A stretch of 64,000 nucleotides of DNA, taken from contig CAZVZX010000026.1 of the NCBI GenBank assembly GCA_964631235.1, forward strand, positions 4,238 to 68,237. The letters are read 5' to 3'. The first letter of the stretch is position 1. The number at the start of each line of letters is the position of its first letter. This stretch comes from JARKPK01 sp964631235 (lineage in GTDB: Bacteria; Planctomycetota; Planctomycetia; Pirellulales; Thermoguttaceae). The position numbers and the translations under genes were made by a program. The notes under the pieces were generated by a model. It searched no databases. It was not told where the DNA came from and was given only the letters and a program-made list of their open reading frames with translations. Below are positions 35,747 through 44,792 of the stretch, piece by piece.

Positions 35747-38041
35747 ATGATTCGTCCGCTCGCTCGTCTGATGGCGTTCTTCCTACTCGCTTGCGCGGCT
35801 GGTGCTTGGCCGTTGCAGGCAGCCGACGAAGCTCATCGCGGCTCAGAAGGACTGACGTTCTTCGTCGTCGCCGACACGCATTACGGATTGGGCGGCGACG
35901 AGGCCCTGGGCCGACTCGTGGACGAAATGAACCGGTTGCCGGGCACGGCGTTCCCGGGCACGAAGGACGGCGTCGTGGGCCGGCCGCGCGGCGTAATTCA
36001 CTTGGGCGACTGCACCAACGACGCAAAACCGGCGCAGTGGGAAGCGTTCACTCGCGATTTCGGGGTCAACGGCGAAGGGCGTCTGAAGTTCCCCTGCTTT
36101 GAAACATTCGGCAATCATGACGGCGGGCCGGAGAGTCCGGTGCGGCAAGGGATCAAGGCGCGAAATCGGCTGCGCCGCGGGCTGGCCGCCATTTCGCTCG
36201 AGGGAATGCACTATGCTTGGCAGTGGGACGGCATCCATTTCCTCCAGTTGGGAGTGTCGATCGGCGGCCGTTTCCATCCCTACGATCCGCAAAACAGTTT
36301 GGAGTTCTTGAAAGACTACCTGAGCCGGCACGTCGGTCGGGGCGAACCGGTCGTTCTGCTGCATCATTTCGGCTTCGACCCGGGCCATAGCCTGCGATGG
36401 TGGACCGACGAAGCCCGCGATGCTTATCTTGCTGAGATCCGCGAACACAACGTCGTGGCGATCTTTCATGGGCACGCTCATCGGCCCGAAATCTACCGCT
36501 GGAAAGAGATCGACGTTTATCATCCGCCGCACATCGATGTGCCCAAGCCACCGAAGTCGAAGGATGCCAAGGATACGGCGGGAAAAAGTTCGCGGGCGAA
36601 CGACCGCCCCGACGACAATGCCGTCAAGGCATCCGACGCCGACGGCCGTCCGGTGCGGCACGGGTTCTTTGTCGTCCGCGTGACGGCCGACGAGATGCTC
36701 GTCGCACAACGCAATCTCGACGGCTCTTGGGGCCAGGTGGCAAGAAAGCCCTTCGCCCCGGCTGACAGTTCCCATACGCCGCAACCGCTATCCGCGACTG
36801 CTGCCGCCGAAGCCGGCGACGCCGCGCGCAATACGGCCTCGGCCTCGGCCGCGGCTTCGGCCGCATCGCGTGAGCGATCGGCCGAGAACGACGCCCGGCA
36901 GCCGCCAAACAACGGCCGCACGTCTGCCGCGGCACATTCTTCGAAAGCACAACCGTCGAAGCCGCGCGACGTGCTCTTCATCTCGACCTCGGATTGCCAC
37001 TACGACGCCTTCGAGAACGAAGAACGCAATGGGCGAAACCGCGACACGATTGCAGAGATCAACGCCATCGACCAACGCCGTTGGCCCGAGAAGTTCGGCG
37101 GCCAGCCGATCGGCAAGCCGCGGGGCGTGCTCGTGTTGGGCGATTGCATCGACGACGGCGATCGGCTGCTGGAAGGAAAGCCGCAAAGCGCCAAGCAGTT
37201 CGAGTTCTTCGTCAAGGATTTCGGCTTGAACGGCACCGACGGACTGCTGCGTTCCCCGGTGTTCGAGGGCTGGGGCAATCACGACGGCCCGCCGGCGGGC
37301 ACCGAAAAGCACGGGTTCAGCTTTCAAGCCCAACTGAAGAAACGGAACCAGCAGCGGCTCGCCGCCGGCCTGATCGACCACCTATCGGAGAACGGCCTGC
37401 ACTACGCCTGGAATTGGGACGACGTGCGATTCGTGCAACTGAACCTCTACCCGGCCGACCGCCAACGCGAAGGCGTGCGCTACTCACCCGTTTGGCACGA
37501 CCCGCAGCAATCGCTTGCGTTCCTCAAGGCCGACTTGGCCAAGCATGTGGGCCGAAGCGGCCGGCCCGTGGTGCTGATGAGCCATTGCGGCTTCGATACC
37601 GACTGGTGGACGCCCGACGATTGGAACGAACTCTATCAAGCTATGAAACCGTATCGCATCGTGCTCTACCTGTACGGCCACAGCGGCACCGGCGTGCGCC
37701 GCTGGGCTCCCAAGGGCGAAACGAGGCCGTGGCTCTGCATCAACGACGGCCAAACGGAAAAAGGGTTCTTCGTTGTTCACATCTCGGGCGAGCGGATTCG
37801 GGCGGCCTACCGGATGAAGTCCGACGTGAAGGTCGTCAAGAATGCCGACCGCACCGAAACGCACACGTGGGGCGGGCAATGGGAATGGCGCTATTTGGTG
37901 GATGAAGCACTCGATCCGCCGCCGCCCCCCGACGACCGTCGGCCCGAGGCCGAAACCGCCGAACGTCGGGCAGTGAGAAACGGAGCGATCGACTCGACCG
38001 AAAACCGGCCGTCGGCGACCGTTTTGCAGCTTGCTCATTGA
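35747..38041 (+). CDS. Secreted protein with two metallophosphoesterase domains
   Basis: The 764-residue protein has a signal peptide (about 1-26) and two calcineurin-like domains joined by an Ala/Ser-rich linker (about 350-405). Domain 1 shows FVVADTHYG, HLGDCTND, FGNHDGG, LLHHFGF and FHGHAHRPE, a full metal-binding set. Domain 2 shows STSDCHYD, LGDCIDDGD, WGNHDGPP, SHCGFD but then YGHSGTG, lacking the second His of the usual GHxH. Targets may be phosphoesters outside the cytoplasm; the exact substrate is unknown. GGAG 8 bp before the ATG at 35747 fixes the start. It precedes the GH127 gene by 159 bp and may be co-transcribed. Confidence 0.88.
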   Translation: MIRPLARLMAFFLLACAAGAWPLQAADEAHRGSEGLTFFVVADTHYGLGGDEALGRLVDEMNRLPGTAFPGTKDGVVGRPRGVIHLGDCTNDAKPAQWEAFTRDFGVNGEGRLKFPCFETFGNHDGGPESPVRQGIKARNRLRRGLAAISLEGMHYAWQWDGIHFLQLGVSIGGRFHPYDPQNSLEFLKDYLSRHVGRGEPVVLLHHFGFDPGHSLRWWTDEARDAYLAEIREHNVVAIFHGHAHRPEIYRWKEIDVYHPPHIDVPKPPKSKDAKDTAGKSSRANDRPDDNAVKASDADGRPVRHGFFVVRVTADEMLVAQRNLDGSWGQVARKPFAPADSSHTPQPLSATAAAEAGDAARNTASASAAASAASRERSAENDARQPPNNGRTSAAAHSSKAQPSKPRDVLFISTSDCHYDAFENEERNGRNRDTIAEINAIDQRRWPEKFGGQPIGKPRGVLVLGDCIDDGDRLLEGKPQSAKQFEFFVKDFGLNGTDGLLRSPVFEGWGNHDGPPAGTEKHGFSFQAQLKKRNQQRLAAGLIDHLSENGLHYAWNWDDVRFVQLNLYPADRQREGVRYSPVWHDPQQSLAFLKADLAKHVGRSGRPVVLMSHCGFDTDWWTPDDWNELYQAMKPYRIVLYLYGHSGTGVRRWAPKGETRPWLCINDGQTEKGFFVVHISGERIRAAYRMKSDVKVVKNADRTETHTWGGQWEWRYLVDEALDPPPPPDDRRPEAETAERRAVRNGAIDSTENRPSATVLQLAH

Positions 38042-38200
38042 GCTTGTAGGACCTAAAACGATTGACGATTGGGGCGATGAAGACGACCGGCTGAAACGGC
38101 CCGCATGGTTTTGCGAGTTCGTCGCCGCCGCCGGGGAAACCAATGGCAGCGGCACGAATCGCCATACAAGCAACACTTGTTATTACGGGGAGATGAAACG

Positions 38201-40672
38201 ATGACGAGATGGACGATTGCTTTGGGAATGATCGCTGCCTTCGCAGCGGCGGCAAGTTCGAACAACCGCGCCGCTGCCGAGCAGCCCAAGGGCGACTATC
38301 CCTATCGGCCCGTGCCGTTCACCGCGGTTCATTTCGCCGACAAGTTTTGGGCGCCCCGGATCGAAACGAATCATTCCGTCACCGTTCCTTTCGCCTTTCA
38401 GAAGTGCGAGGAAACCGGGCGGATCGAGAACTTCAAGGTCGCTGGCGGCTTGTCGAAGGCTCGTTGGCGGGGCGGGGCGGGCTTCGACGACTCGGACGTG
38501 TCGAAGGTGATCGAGGGGGCCGCCTACTGCATGGCCGCCCGAAGCGATCCGAAGCTCGACGCCTATCTCGACCAGATCATCAGCTACTACGCCGCCGCCC
38601 AAGAGCCCGACGGGTTCCTCTACACGCTTTGGACCGCCCGCGATACCGTCGAGAACTTCGAACGGGTCGGTTGCCGTCCGAACCGCAACGACCGTTGGTC
38701 GAACGGCGGCAGTGCCCATCAGCTTTACAACGCCGGGCATATGTTCGAAGCGGCCGTGGCCCATTATCAGGCCACGGGCAAGCGGTCGCTGCTCGATGTG
38801 GCGATCAAGAATGCCGATCTGATCTGCGACACCTTCGGCCCCGGCAAAGCCCAAACCTGGCCGCCCGGGCATCAAGAAATTGAAATCGGGTTGGTCAAGC
38901 TCTATCGGGCGACCGGCAACCGGAAATATCTCGATCAGGCCAAGTATTTTCTCGACATCCGCGGGCGGGCCGACACCCACCGGCTTTATGGACCGTATAG
39001 CCAAGATCACAAGCCCGTCGTCGAGCAAACCGAGGCCGTGGGCCATGCCGTTCGGGCCGTTTATATGTACTCGGGCATGGCCGACGTTGCCGCCCTGACC
39101 GGCGACGAAGGCTACCTGAAGGCGATGCAGGCGATTTGGGAGAACGTCGTCGGGCGAAAGCTCTACGTCACCGGCGGCATCGGCGCGCGGGGAGCCGGCG
39201 AGGCCTTCGGCGACGACTACGAATTGCCCAATCTTTCTGCTTATTGCGAAACCTGCGCGGCCATCGGCCATGTGTTTTGGAACCACCGATTGTTCTTGCT
39301 GCACGGCGACGCGAAGTATATCGACGTTCTGGAGCGCTCGCTGTACAACGGCGTGATTTCCGGCGTGTCGATGGACGGCAAGTTATTTTTCTACCCGAAT
39401 CCGCTCGAGTCCGACGGCCGACACCAGCGCAGCCCGTGGTTCGGCTGCGCCTGCTGCCCAAGCAACGTGTGCCGTTTCATGGCCTCAATTCCCGGCTATG
39501 CCTACGCGCACCGCAACGGCGAGGTGTACGTCAACCTGTTCGTCAGCGGCGAGGCGGAGGTTCCGCTCGACGAAGCGGGCGATTCGAAGGTTGTGCTGCG
39601 ACAACAGACGAACTACCCCTGGGACGGCGACGTGAAGATCGAGCTTGCCGCGGCCAAGTCGGGCAAGCAAGCGGCATCGCCCGGCAAACAATGGACGCTG
39701 TGCGTGCGTATTCCCGGCTGGGCGCGGAACGAACCGGTGCCCAGCGATCTCTACCGCTTCGCCGACAACGACCCGGCCGCGCCGGAACTGCTCGTCAACG
39801 GCGAGAAGCAAGCGGTCGTGGTCGATCGCGGCTTTGCCCGGGTTTCGCGCGACTGGAAGGCCGGCGACACGGTGGAACTGCGCTTGCCGATGCCCATCCG
39901 CCGAGTGCTCGCTCACGAAAAGGTGGAAGCCAACCGCGGCCGGGTGGCGTTGCAGCGCGGCCCGCTGGTCTATTGCGTCGAATGGCCCGACGTGCCGCAG
40001 GGCCAAGTGCTCAATCTGCTTCTGCCCGACGAGGCGAAGCTTTCGGCCCAGTGGCGCGGCGACCTGCTCGGCGGCGTGACGGTGATTTGCACCGAGGGCT
40101 TCGGGTTGACCCGTGCCGGCGGCGACAAGCCGCACCTGCGCGATCAGCGGGCGATTACGGCCATTCCCTACTACGCTTGGGCGCATCGCGGGGCGGGCGA
40201 GATGTCCGTTTGGCTCGCCCGCGACGAAGCCGCGGCTGTTCCTCTGCCTGCCCCAACGGTGGCCTCGAAGGCCAAGGCCTCGGCCTCCGGCGGCGAGGTC
40301 AAGGCGCTGAACGACCAACGCGAGCCGAAGTCGTCGGGCGACCACTCGCACCGATTCCTCCACTGGTGGCCGCGAAAAGGCACCAAGGAATGGGTGCAAT
40401 ACGACTTCGCCGAACCGACTAAAGTCTCGGCCGTCGAAGTCTATTGGTTCGACGACACCGGCCGCGGCGAATGCCGCATTCCGGCCGGCTGGCAATTGTT
40501 CTATCGCGATGGCGATCGGTGGGTGCCGGTGGCCAACCCCAGTGAGTTCGGCTGCAAGGCCGATCAGTACAACCGCACCACCTTCGAGCCGGTGAAGACG
40601 ACCGGCCTGCGGATCGAGGTGCAACTGCCGGAGAAGTTTTCCTCCGGCATCCACGAGTGGCGCGTCGAGTAG
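38201..40672 (+). CDS. Secreted GH127 beta-L-arabinofuranosidase with C-terminal discoidin-type domain
   Basis: GH127 enzymes release L-arabinofuranose from beta-linked arabino-oligosaccharides using a zinc-held cysteine nucleophile. The 823-residue protein has a signal peptide (about 1-25) and an (alpha/alpha)6 barrel. Key residues are Glu334 (GAGEAFGDDY), Glu350 and Cys352 in CETC, and Cys418-Cys419 in CACCPSN, matching the Glu/Cys/Cys-Cys set of HypBA1. After about residue 695 a coagulation factor 5/8-type domain (EWVQYDFAEPTKVSAVEVYW to IHEWRVE) probably binds glycan. GGGAGATGAAACG precedes the ATG. With araD-araA nearby it makes a release-and-use set for arabinose. Confidence 0.93.
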   Translation: MTRWTIALGMIAAFAAAASSNNRAAAEQPKGDYPYRPVPFTAVHFADKFWAPRIETNHSVTVPFAFQKCEETGRIENFKVAGGLSKARWRGGAGFDDSDVSKVIEGAAYCMAARSDPKLDAYLDQIISYYAAAQEPDGFLYTLWTARDTVENFERVGCRPNRNDRWSNGGSAHQLYNAGHMFEAAVAHYQATGKRSLLDVAIKNADLICDTFGPGKAQTWPPGHQEIEIGLVKLYRATGNRKYLDQAKYFLDIRGRADTHRLYGPYSQDHKPVVEQTEAVGHAVRAVYMYSGMADVAALTGDEGYLKAMQAIWENVVGRKLYVTGGIGARGAGEAFGDDYELPNLSAYCETCAAIGHVFWNHRLFLLHGDAKYIDVLERSLYNGVISGVSMDGKLFFYPNPLESDGRHQRSPWFGCACCPSNVCRFMASIPGYAYAHRNGEVYVNLFVSGEAEVPLDEAGDSKVVLRQQTNYPWDGDVKIELAAAKSGKQAASPGKQWTLCVRIPGWARNEPVPSDLYRFADNDPAAPELLVNGEKQAVVVDRGFARVSRDWKAGDTVELRLPMPIRRVLAHEKVEANRGRVALQRGPLVYCVEWPDVPQGQVLNLLLPDEAKLSAQWRGDLLGGVTVICTEGFGLTRAGGDKPHLRDQRAITAIPYYAWAHRGAGEMSVWLARDEAAAVPLPAPTVASKAKASASGGEVKALNDQREPKSSGDHSHRFLHWWPRKGTKEWVQYDFAEPTKVSAVEVYWFDDTGRGECRIPAGWQLFYRDGDRWVPVANPSEFGCKADQYNRTTFEPVKTTGLRIEVQLPEKFSSGIHEWRVE

Positions 40673-41588
40673 GCAAGGCGTCGTCGCGGGCCGGCCGTTA
40701 TTGTGCAAGTGCCCTGTTCCGCTGACCCGGATTTTGTAATTCAGCGGTTCTGAGTTGGTATTGGGATAACAGTTCGGTTAAGAACCGTCGAGAGCATCGC
40801 TTTCAACACCGGAGCTAATTGACTGTCGTACCCGCAAGGTCTCGATGACCATGTTGAGGGCTCGCTTTCAAGACCGAAGTTGGCCGAACTCAGCCCCAAA
40901 GGGGCGAAATATGCCAGCCCAGGGCAACGCCCTGGGAACGCGGGACAAACGGAGAGGGGAAAGCCCTGAAAGGGCGACCGAACCTCAGCAACTCGGCCCG
41001 GGCAACGTCGTGACGAACATCGCCCGGTGCGATGGACCGATGAGCCGCGGCGTGTTTGACGGATCGGCCACGACCTGCTCTGCAAGCCCCAACGCGGTGC
41101 GACCGCGATCGAACACCCCGTTGGGCCGCCCTTTCAGGGCTTGGTTGTGTGCGGTGTATTGAATCTTGAATTGTGTGCGGCGCGACGGGCCCCCAGGCCG
41201 TTGGCCTGGGCTATCGTCGGCTGCCCCTTCGGGGCGAGGCACGCCATGGAATCTCCACCGAGAATCGTCGGCGTTATCGTCAGACCAATCGATGGCCGTG
41301 TGTCGATTCAACCGTCTGAAGTTATTCGACTTCAAACGGGAACGCGAGTGGGCCGGATTGAACTTGAAAAGCAACGCACGTGATCCGACGCTTTGTTGTC
41401 GCTTGCCTGAGTCTGCCAGCCTATCGATTCGTACTGCTGCTTCACTTGGCTAGAGTGTTGCCGGATATCTTGTTCTCCCGGCAAGAATCTCAACGACCAT
41501 CGCGGGTAGATATTGAACCGGGTGCGGAAGCACCGTTTGGTTGGCGGCCCTCCCGCCGTGCGAATCCTTGTTCCTCGGAGATCCTGCC
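40673..41588. other. Intergenic with composite palindromic element
   Basis: About 916 bp without a supported gene. It is dominated by the symmetric repeat at 40893-41235. A TTGCCGG/CCGGCAA inverted repeat (41458-41464 and 41478-41484) lies about 105 bp before the next gene and may be an operator or hairpin. Confidence 0.6.
40893..41235. repeat. Composite symmetric palindromic element (A-B-C ... C'-B'-A')
   Basis: Three hairpins on the left reappear in mirror order on the right: A GCCCC-AAA-GGGGC (40893-40905), B CCCAGGGC-AAC-GCCCTGGG (40918-40936), C GCCCT-GAA-AGGGC (40963-40975); then C' (41128-41140, exact inverse of C), B' CCCAGGCC-GTT-GGCCTGGG (41192-41210) and A' GCCCC-TTC-GGGGC (41223-41235). 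B and B' differ by a base-pair swap that keeps the stem. Short reading frames across it (AQGNALG, SPGQRPG) are typical false ORFs of dispersed repeats. It may be a non-autonomous, REP-like element. Confidence 0.75.
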
Positions 41589-43409
41589 ATGCCGCGCGCT
41601 CTTACGATTATGATGCGTGTTTGTTGTCTCGTGTTGATCTCGTTGTGCAACGCAGCAGGCGTCTTGCAATCAATCGGCCTCGACGATTCGGCCCGGGCCG
41701 GCGAAGCCGCTCCTGCCGAAGCGGCGCCTGCGGAGTCCGTGGTCGATTTGACTAAGGCCGCGCCGGCCGCTCAATCGGACCAGTCGGCCGGCAGGGTCTA
41801 TCCGCTTCGCTGGGTGTTCTTCCACACCAGCGTCCGCAACGATGCCGATGTCGAGCGGATCAACAAGGTGATCGACACTGCCAAAGCGCACGGGCTCAAC
41901 GGGGCGGTGCTTTCCGTGGGCCTCGACGGTATCGAGCGCCGCGGGGCCGACTATATCCGTCGCATCGAACAGATCAAAAAGCATTGCGACGCGGCAGGCA
42001 TCGAGGCGATTGCCACCGGCTTTTCGGCCGGCTATGGCGGCGGTGTGCTGGGATTCGACCGAAACTTGGCCGAAGGACTGCCGGTCGTCGGCGCCCGCTA
42101 TAAAGCGGCCGACGGCAAGGCCCGGCTCGATTCGGACTTTCCCGTCGAGATTGTCGGCGGCGACTTCGAAGACTATTCGGGCAATCGCGTCCGCGGCTGC
42201 CGTTTTCACGACGCCCCGGGCAAGGTGAGTTTCGTCGATACCCAGATCGTTCGCCAAGGGAAGGCTTCGTTGCGATTCGAGAACATGGGCGACGATCCGC
42301 ACGGCCACGGCCGCGTGATGTTCGAGGTGGCGGTCAAACCGCGGCGGTGCTACCGCGTCAGCGCCTTGGTGCGCACCGAAGAGCTGGCCCCGGCCAATTG
42401 CTTTCGCTTGCAGGTGTTGGCCGGCGAGCGGTCGTTGGCGCCGGTGGTCATCCGACTGCCGGCCACCGCCGATTGGCAACAGATCGTCATCGGATTCAAC
42501 AGCCTCGACTTCGACAAAGTGCGCATCTATGCCGGCACCTGGAGCGCCAAACGAGGGCGGTTCTGGGTGGACGACATGCGGATCGAGGAAGTGGGGTTGG
42601 TCAACGTACTGCGCCGCCCGGGCACGCCGTTGAAGGTAACCGACGAAAGCGGAACGATCGAATATGAAGAAGGCCGCGATTTTGCCCCGGTGGCCGATCG
42701 GCAATTGAATTTCCGTTTCGATCACGACGGCCCGCCGCTGGTCATCCCGCCCGGTTCGCGGATTGCCGAAGGCGCGGTGCTGCGGGTGAACTACTATCAC
42801 GGCGTGCGGATTCACGAAGACCAAGTGTCGATCTGCATGTCGGAACCGGTCGTGTACGATTACTGGCGGCGGCAGGTGGAATTGATCCACAAGCACCTTC
42901 GGCCGCGAAAGTGGCTGCTGGCGATGGACGAAATTCGCGCCGGTGGAAGTTGTGCGGCGTGCAAAGCCCGCGGCCTGACGATGGCCCAGATTCTCGGCGA
43001 CTGCATCACCAAGCAGTGCGAAATGATCCGCCGGGTCGATCCTCAGGCCGAAGTGTGGTGCTGGTCCGACATGCTCGACCCGAACCACAACGCGCGCGAC
43101 GACTACTACCTGGTCGAAGGCAGCTACGACGGATCGTGGAACCACGTGCCGCGCGATCTGCGGATCGTGTGCTGGTACTACGAAAAGCGCACAGAGAGTC
43201 TCGCCCATTTCTCGAAGCATGGTTTCGCCACCTTGGCCGGTGCGTATTACGACGGTGACACGCTCGACAACCCCAAGGGCTGGTTGGAAGTGCTCGACCG
43301 CACGCCGAACGCCCAGGGCATCATGTACACCACTTGGCGCGACAAGTACGAATTGCTCGGTGCCTTCGGCGACTTGGTTTCGCAACCGCGGCCGCAGCCG
43401 ACACCGTAG
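41589..43409 (+). CDS. Secreted GH20-like protein with inserted sandwich domain
   Basis: The 606-residue protein has an N-terminal export signal (about 1-28). The early part (RWVFFHTSVRNDADVERINK, AKAHGLNGAVLS) and the late part (KWLLAMDEIRAGGSCAAC, EVWCWSDMLDPNHN, GIMYTTWRDKYELL) look like a TIM barrel. The Asp-Glu pair in LLAMDEIR sits where GH20 hexosaminidases carry their catalytic pair. Between them, about residues 185-355, lies a galactose-binding-like sandwich (GKASLRFENMGDD, YRVSALVRT, FWVDDMRIEEV). Substrate is unknown, and the GH20 link is by pattern only. The ATG at 41589 follows CGGAG 8 bp upstream. Confidence 0.78.
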   Translation: MPRALTIMMRVCCLVLISLCNAAGVLQSIGLDDSARAGEAAPAEAAPAESVVDLTKAAPAAQSDQSAGRVYPLRWVFFHTSVRNDADVERINKVIDTAKAHGLNGAVLSVGLDGIERRGADYIRRIEQIKKHCDAAGIEAIATGFSAGYGGGVLGFDRNLAEGLPVVGARYKAADGKARLDSDFPVEIVGGDFEDYSGNRVRGCRFHDAPGKVSFVDTQIVRQGKASLRFENMGDDPHGHGRVMFEVAVKPRRCYRVSALVRTEELAPANCFRLQVLAGERSLAPVVIRLPATADWQQIVIGFNSLDFDKVRIYAGTWSAKRGRFWVDDMRIEEVGLVNVLRRPGTPLKVTDESGTIEYEEGRDFAPVADRQLNFRFDHDGPPLVIPPGSRIAEGAVLRVNYYHGVRIHEDQVSICMSEPVVYDYWRRQVELIHKHLRPRKWLLAMDEIRAGGSCAACKARGLTMAQILGDCITKQCEMIRRVDPQAEVWCWSDMLDPNHNARDDYYLVEGSYDGSWNHVPRDLRIVCWYYEKRTESLAHFSKHGFATLAGAYYDGDTLDNPKGWLEVLDRTPNAQGIMYTTWRDKYELLGAFGDLVSQPRPQPTP

Positions 43410-43628
43410 CCGACACTCTCCGATGAAAGCGCGGCCGGCGGAATTGCGGCCGCCGGTTGAGCCGGCAAACGCGCGTTCTGAAAGAAGAACGGTCGCGGTT
43501 CGAAAAAACACGCGTGCTTTCAGCAGTAGAACTCGCCCGCACGGCGGCCATGGCCCATAATTGAATGTGGGCCGGTTCGCTCGTTCGATTCCGCGAACGA
43601 ACCCGGCGCCGACGATGCGAGGAACGAG

Positions 43629-44702
43629 ATGCAAAGATCGATTCGACCAATCGGCAACGCGGCGGCACTGGCGTTTGCCTTCTGCTGTTTGATTATGGGC
43701 CGCGCGAGTCACGGTGCCTCACCGCCGGGTGCGCCGCCTGCACGGCCGGCTGCGACGGTGCGGCTCGAACTGGTGGGCGATCCGCAGGGAGTCGGACAAA
43801 CCTTCCATCAATGGGGCGAGGCGCTGGATCGGGTGGGCATTCGCAACGTCCGGCTGCGCGCCGCCGAGGACGGCGAACGCCCGACGATCGAAAAAACCAT
43901 GGCCGGCGACCGGCCGATCTATCGCGTTGTCGGCGTGATTGTCTCGCACGACGAAGTAATCTTGCCGGGCCGACGCTTCAAACGCTCGCAGGCTGCTGAG
44001 CTGAAAGCTTGGCTCGACGATCTGGCCGCCCGATGGCCTGCCGAAGAGCGCGAGCCCGTTGGCGCCTTCGGGCTGACCGGGGCGCAATTCGCCGCGTTGC
44101 ACGACGACGCCGCGCAGCAGGTCGGCTTCGCCACGGCCAAGCTCAATCGCAAAGAGGTCGTCGATCGCATCGCCCAGCGGCTCAAACACCCCGTCGCGCT
44201 CGATCCCGCCGCCGCCCGCGCGTTAGCCGAGGACCAAGTGGCCGAAGAATTGCAGAGCCTTTCGGCCGGCACCGCCTTGGCCTATGTGCTTCGCGCGCCG
44301 GGCTTCTGCCTGCGACCGCAGGTTTCGGGCGGGCGGGCCCAATGGAGTATTGTGCCGGCTCGGCCCGGGATCGAGGTGTGGCCCGTCGGTTGGCCCGTCA
44401 AAACGCCCAATCAGGCCTTGCCGGGCATTTTTGAGTTCCTCAACGTCAACCTGCAAAACGCGCCCGCGGCGGACGCCTTGACCGCCATCGCCGGCCGCTT
44501 GAACGTGCCCGTGCTCTTGGATCACAATGCGGTGGCGCGGCACGGGCTCGACATCCGCAAACCGATTACGGTTCCGCCGGGACGAACCACGTATAGCCTG
44601 GCCCTACGAAAGGCGTTATCGCAGGCCGGGCTGCAATTCGAGATTCGCGCCGACGAGGCCGACCGCCCGTTCCTTTGGGTGACTTCAATCAAACCGATGT
44701 GA
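43629..44702 (+). CDS. Exported protein with a C-terminal secretin/TonB N-terminus-like repeat
   Basis: The 357-residue protein begins with a signal peptide (about 1-29). No known catalytic motif is visible. The last 90 residues (FEFLNVNLQNAPAADALTAI, LNVPVLLDHNAVA, LALRKALSQAGLQFEI) follow the alpha/beta pattern of the short STN-type domain found before secretins and TonB receptors, where an amphipathic helix packs on a two-stranded unit. A similar but weaker pattern occurs near 150-230. It could be a periplasmic binding or scaffold protein. The preceding gene ends about 220 bp upstream on the same strand. Confidence 0.72.
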   Translation: MQRSIRPIGNAAALAFAFCCLIMGRASHGASPPGAPPARPAATVRLELVGDPQGVGQTFHQWGEALDRVGIRNVRLRAAEDGERPTIEKTMAGDRPIYRVVGVIVSHDEVILPGRRFKRSQAAELKAWLDDLAARWPAEEREPVGAFGLTGAQFAALHDDAAQQVGFATAKLNRKEVVDRIAQRLKHPVALDPAAARALAEDQVAEELQSLSAGTALAYVLRAPGFCLRPQVSGGRAQWSIVPARPGIEVWPVGWPVKTPNQALPGIFEFLNVNLQNAPAADALTAIAGRLNVPVLLDHNAVARHGLDIRKPITVPPGRTTYSLALRKALSQAGLQFEIRADEADRPFLWVTSIKPM

Positions 44703-44792
44703 TCGCGGCAAAGTGAACCGCCGCCACCGCATGGTCGAGGCGACGTGGTCGAGGCGATGATCCGGCTCGGCCCAGGAGAAAGAAAGACCGCC

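Noticed and set aside
41141..41453. Short ORFs inside the palindromic element
   Set aside because: Their translations follow the hairpin sequences and have no independent coding features.
41670..43712. 680-codon open frame antisense to the GH20-like gene
   Set aside because: It shows no recognisable domain and runs past the end of the sense gene; a shadow of biased third codon positions.
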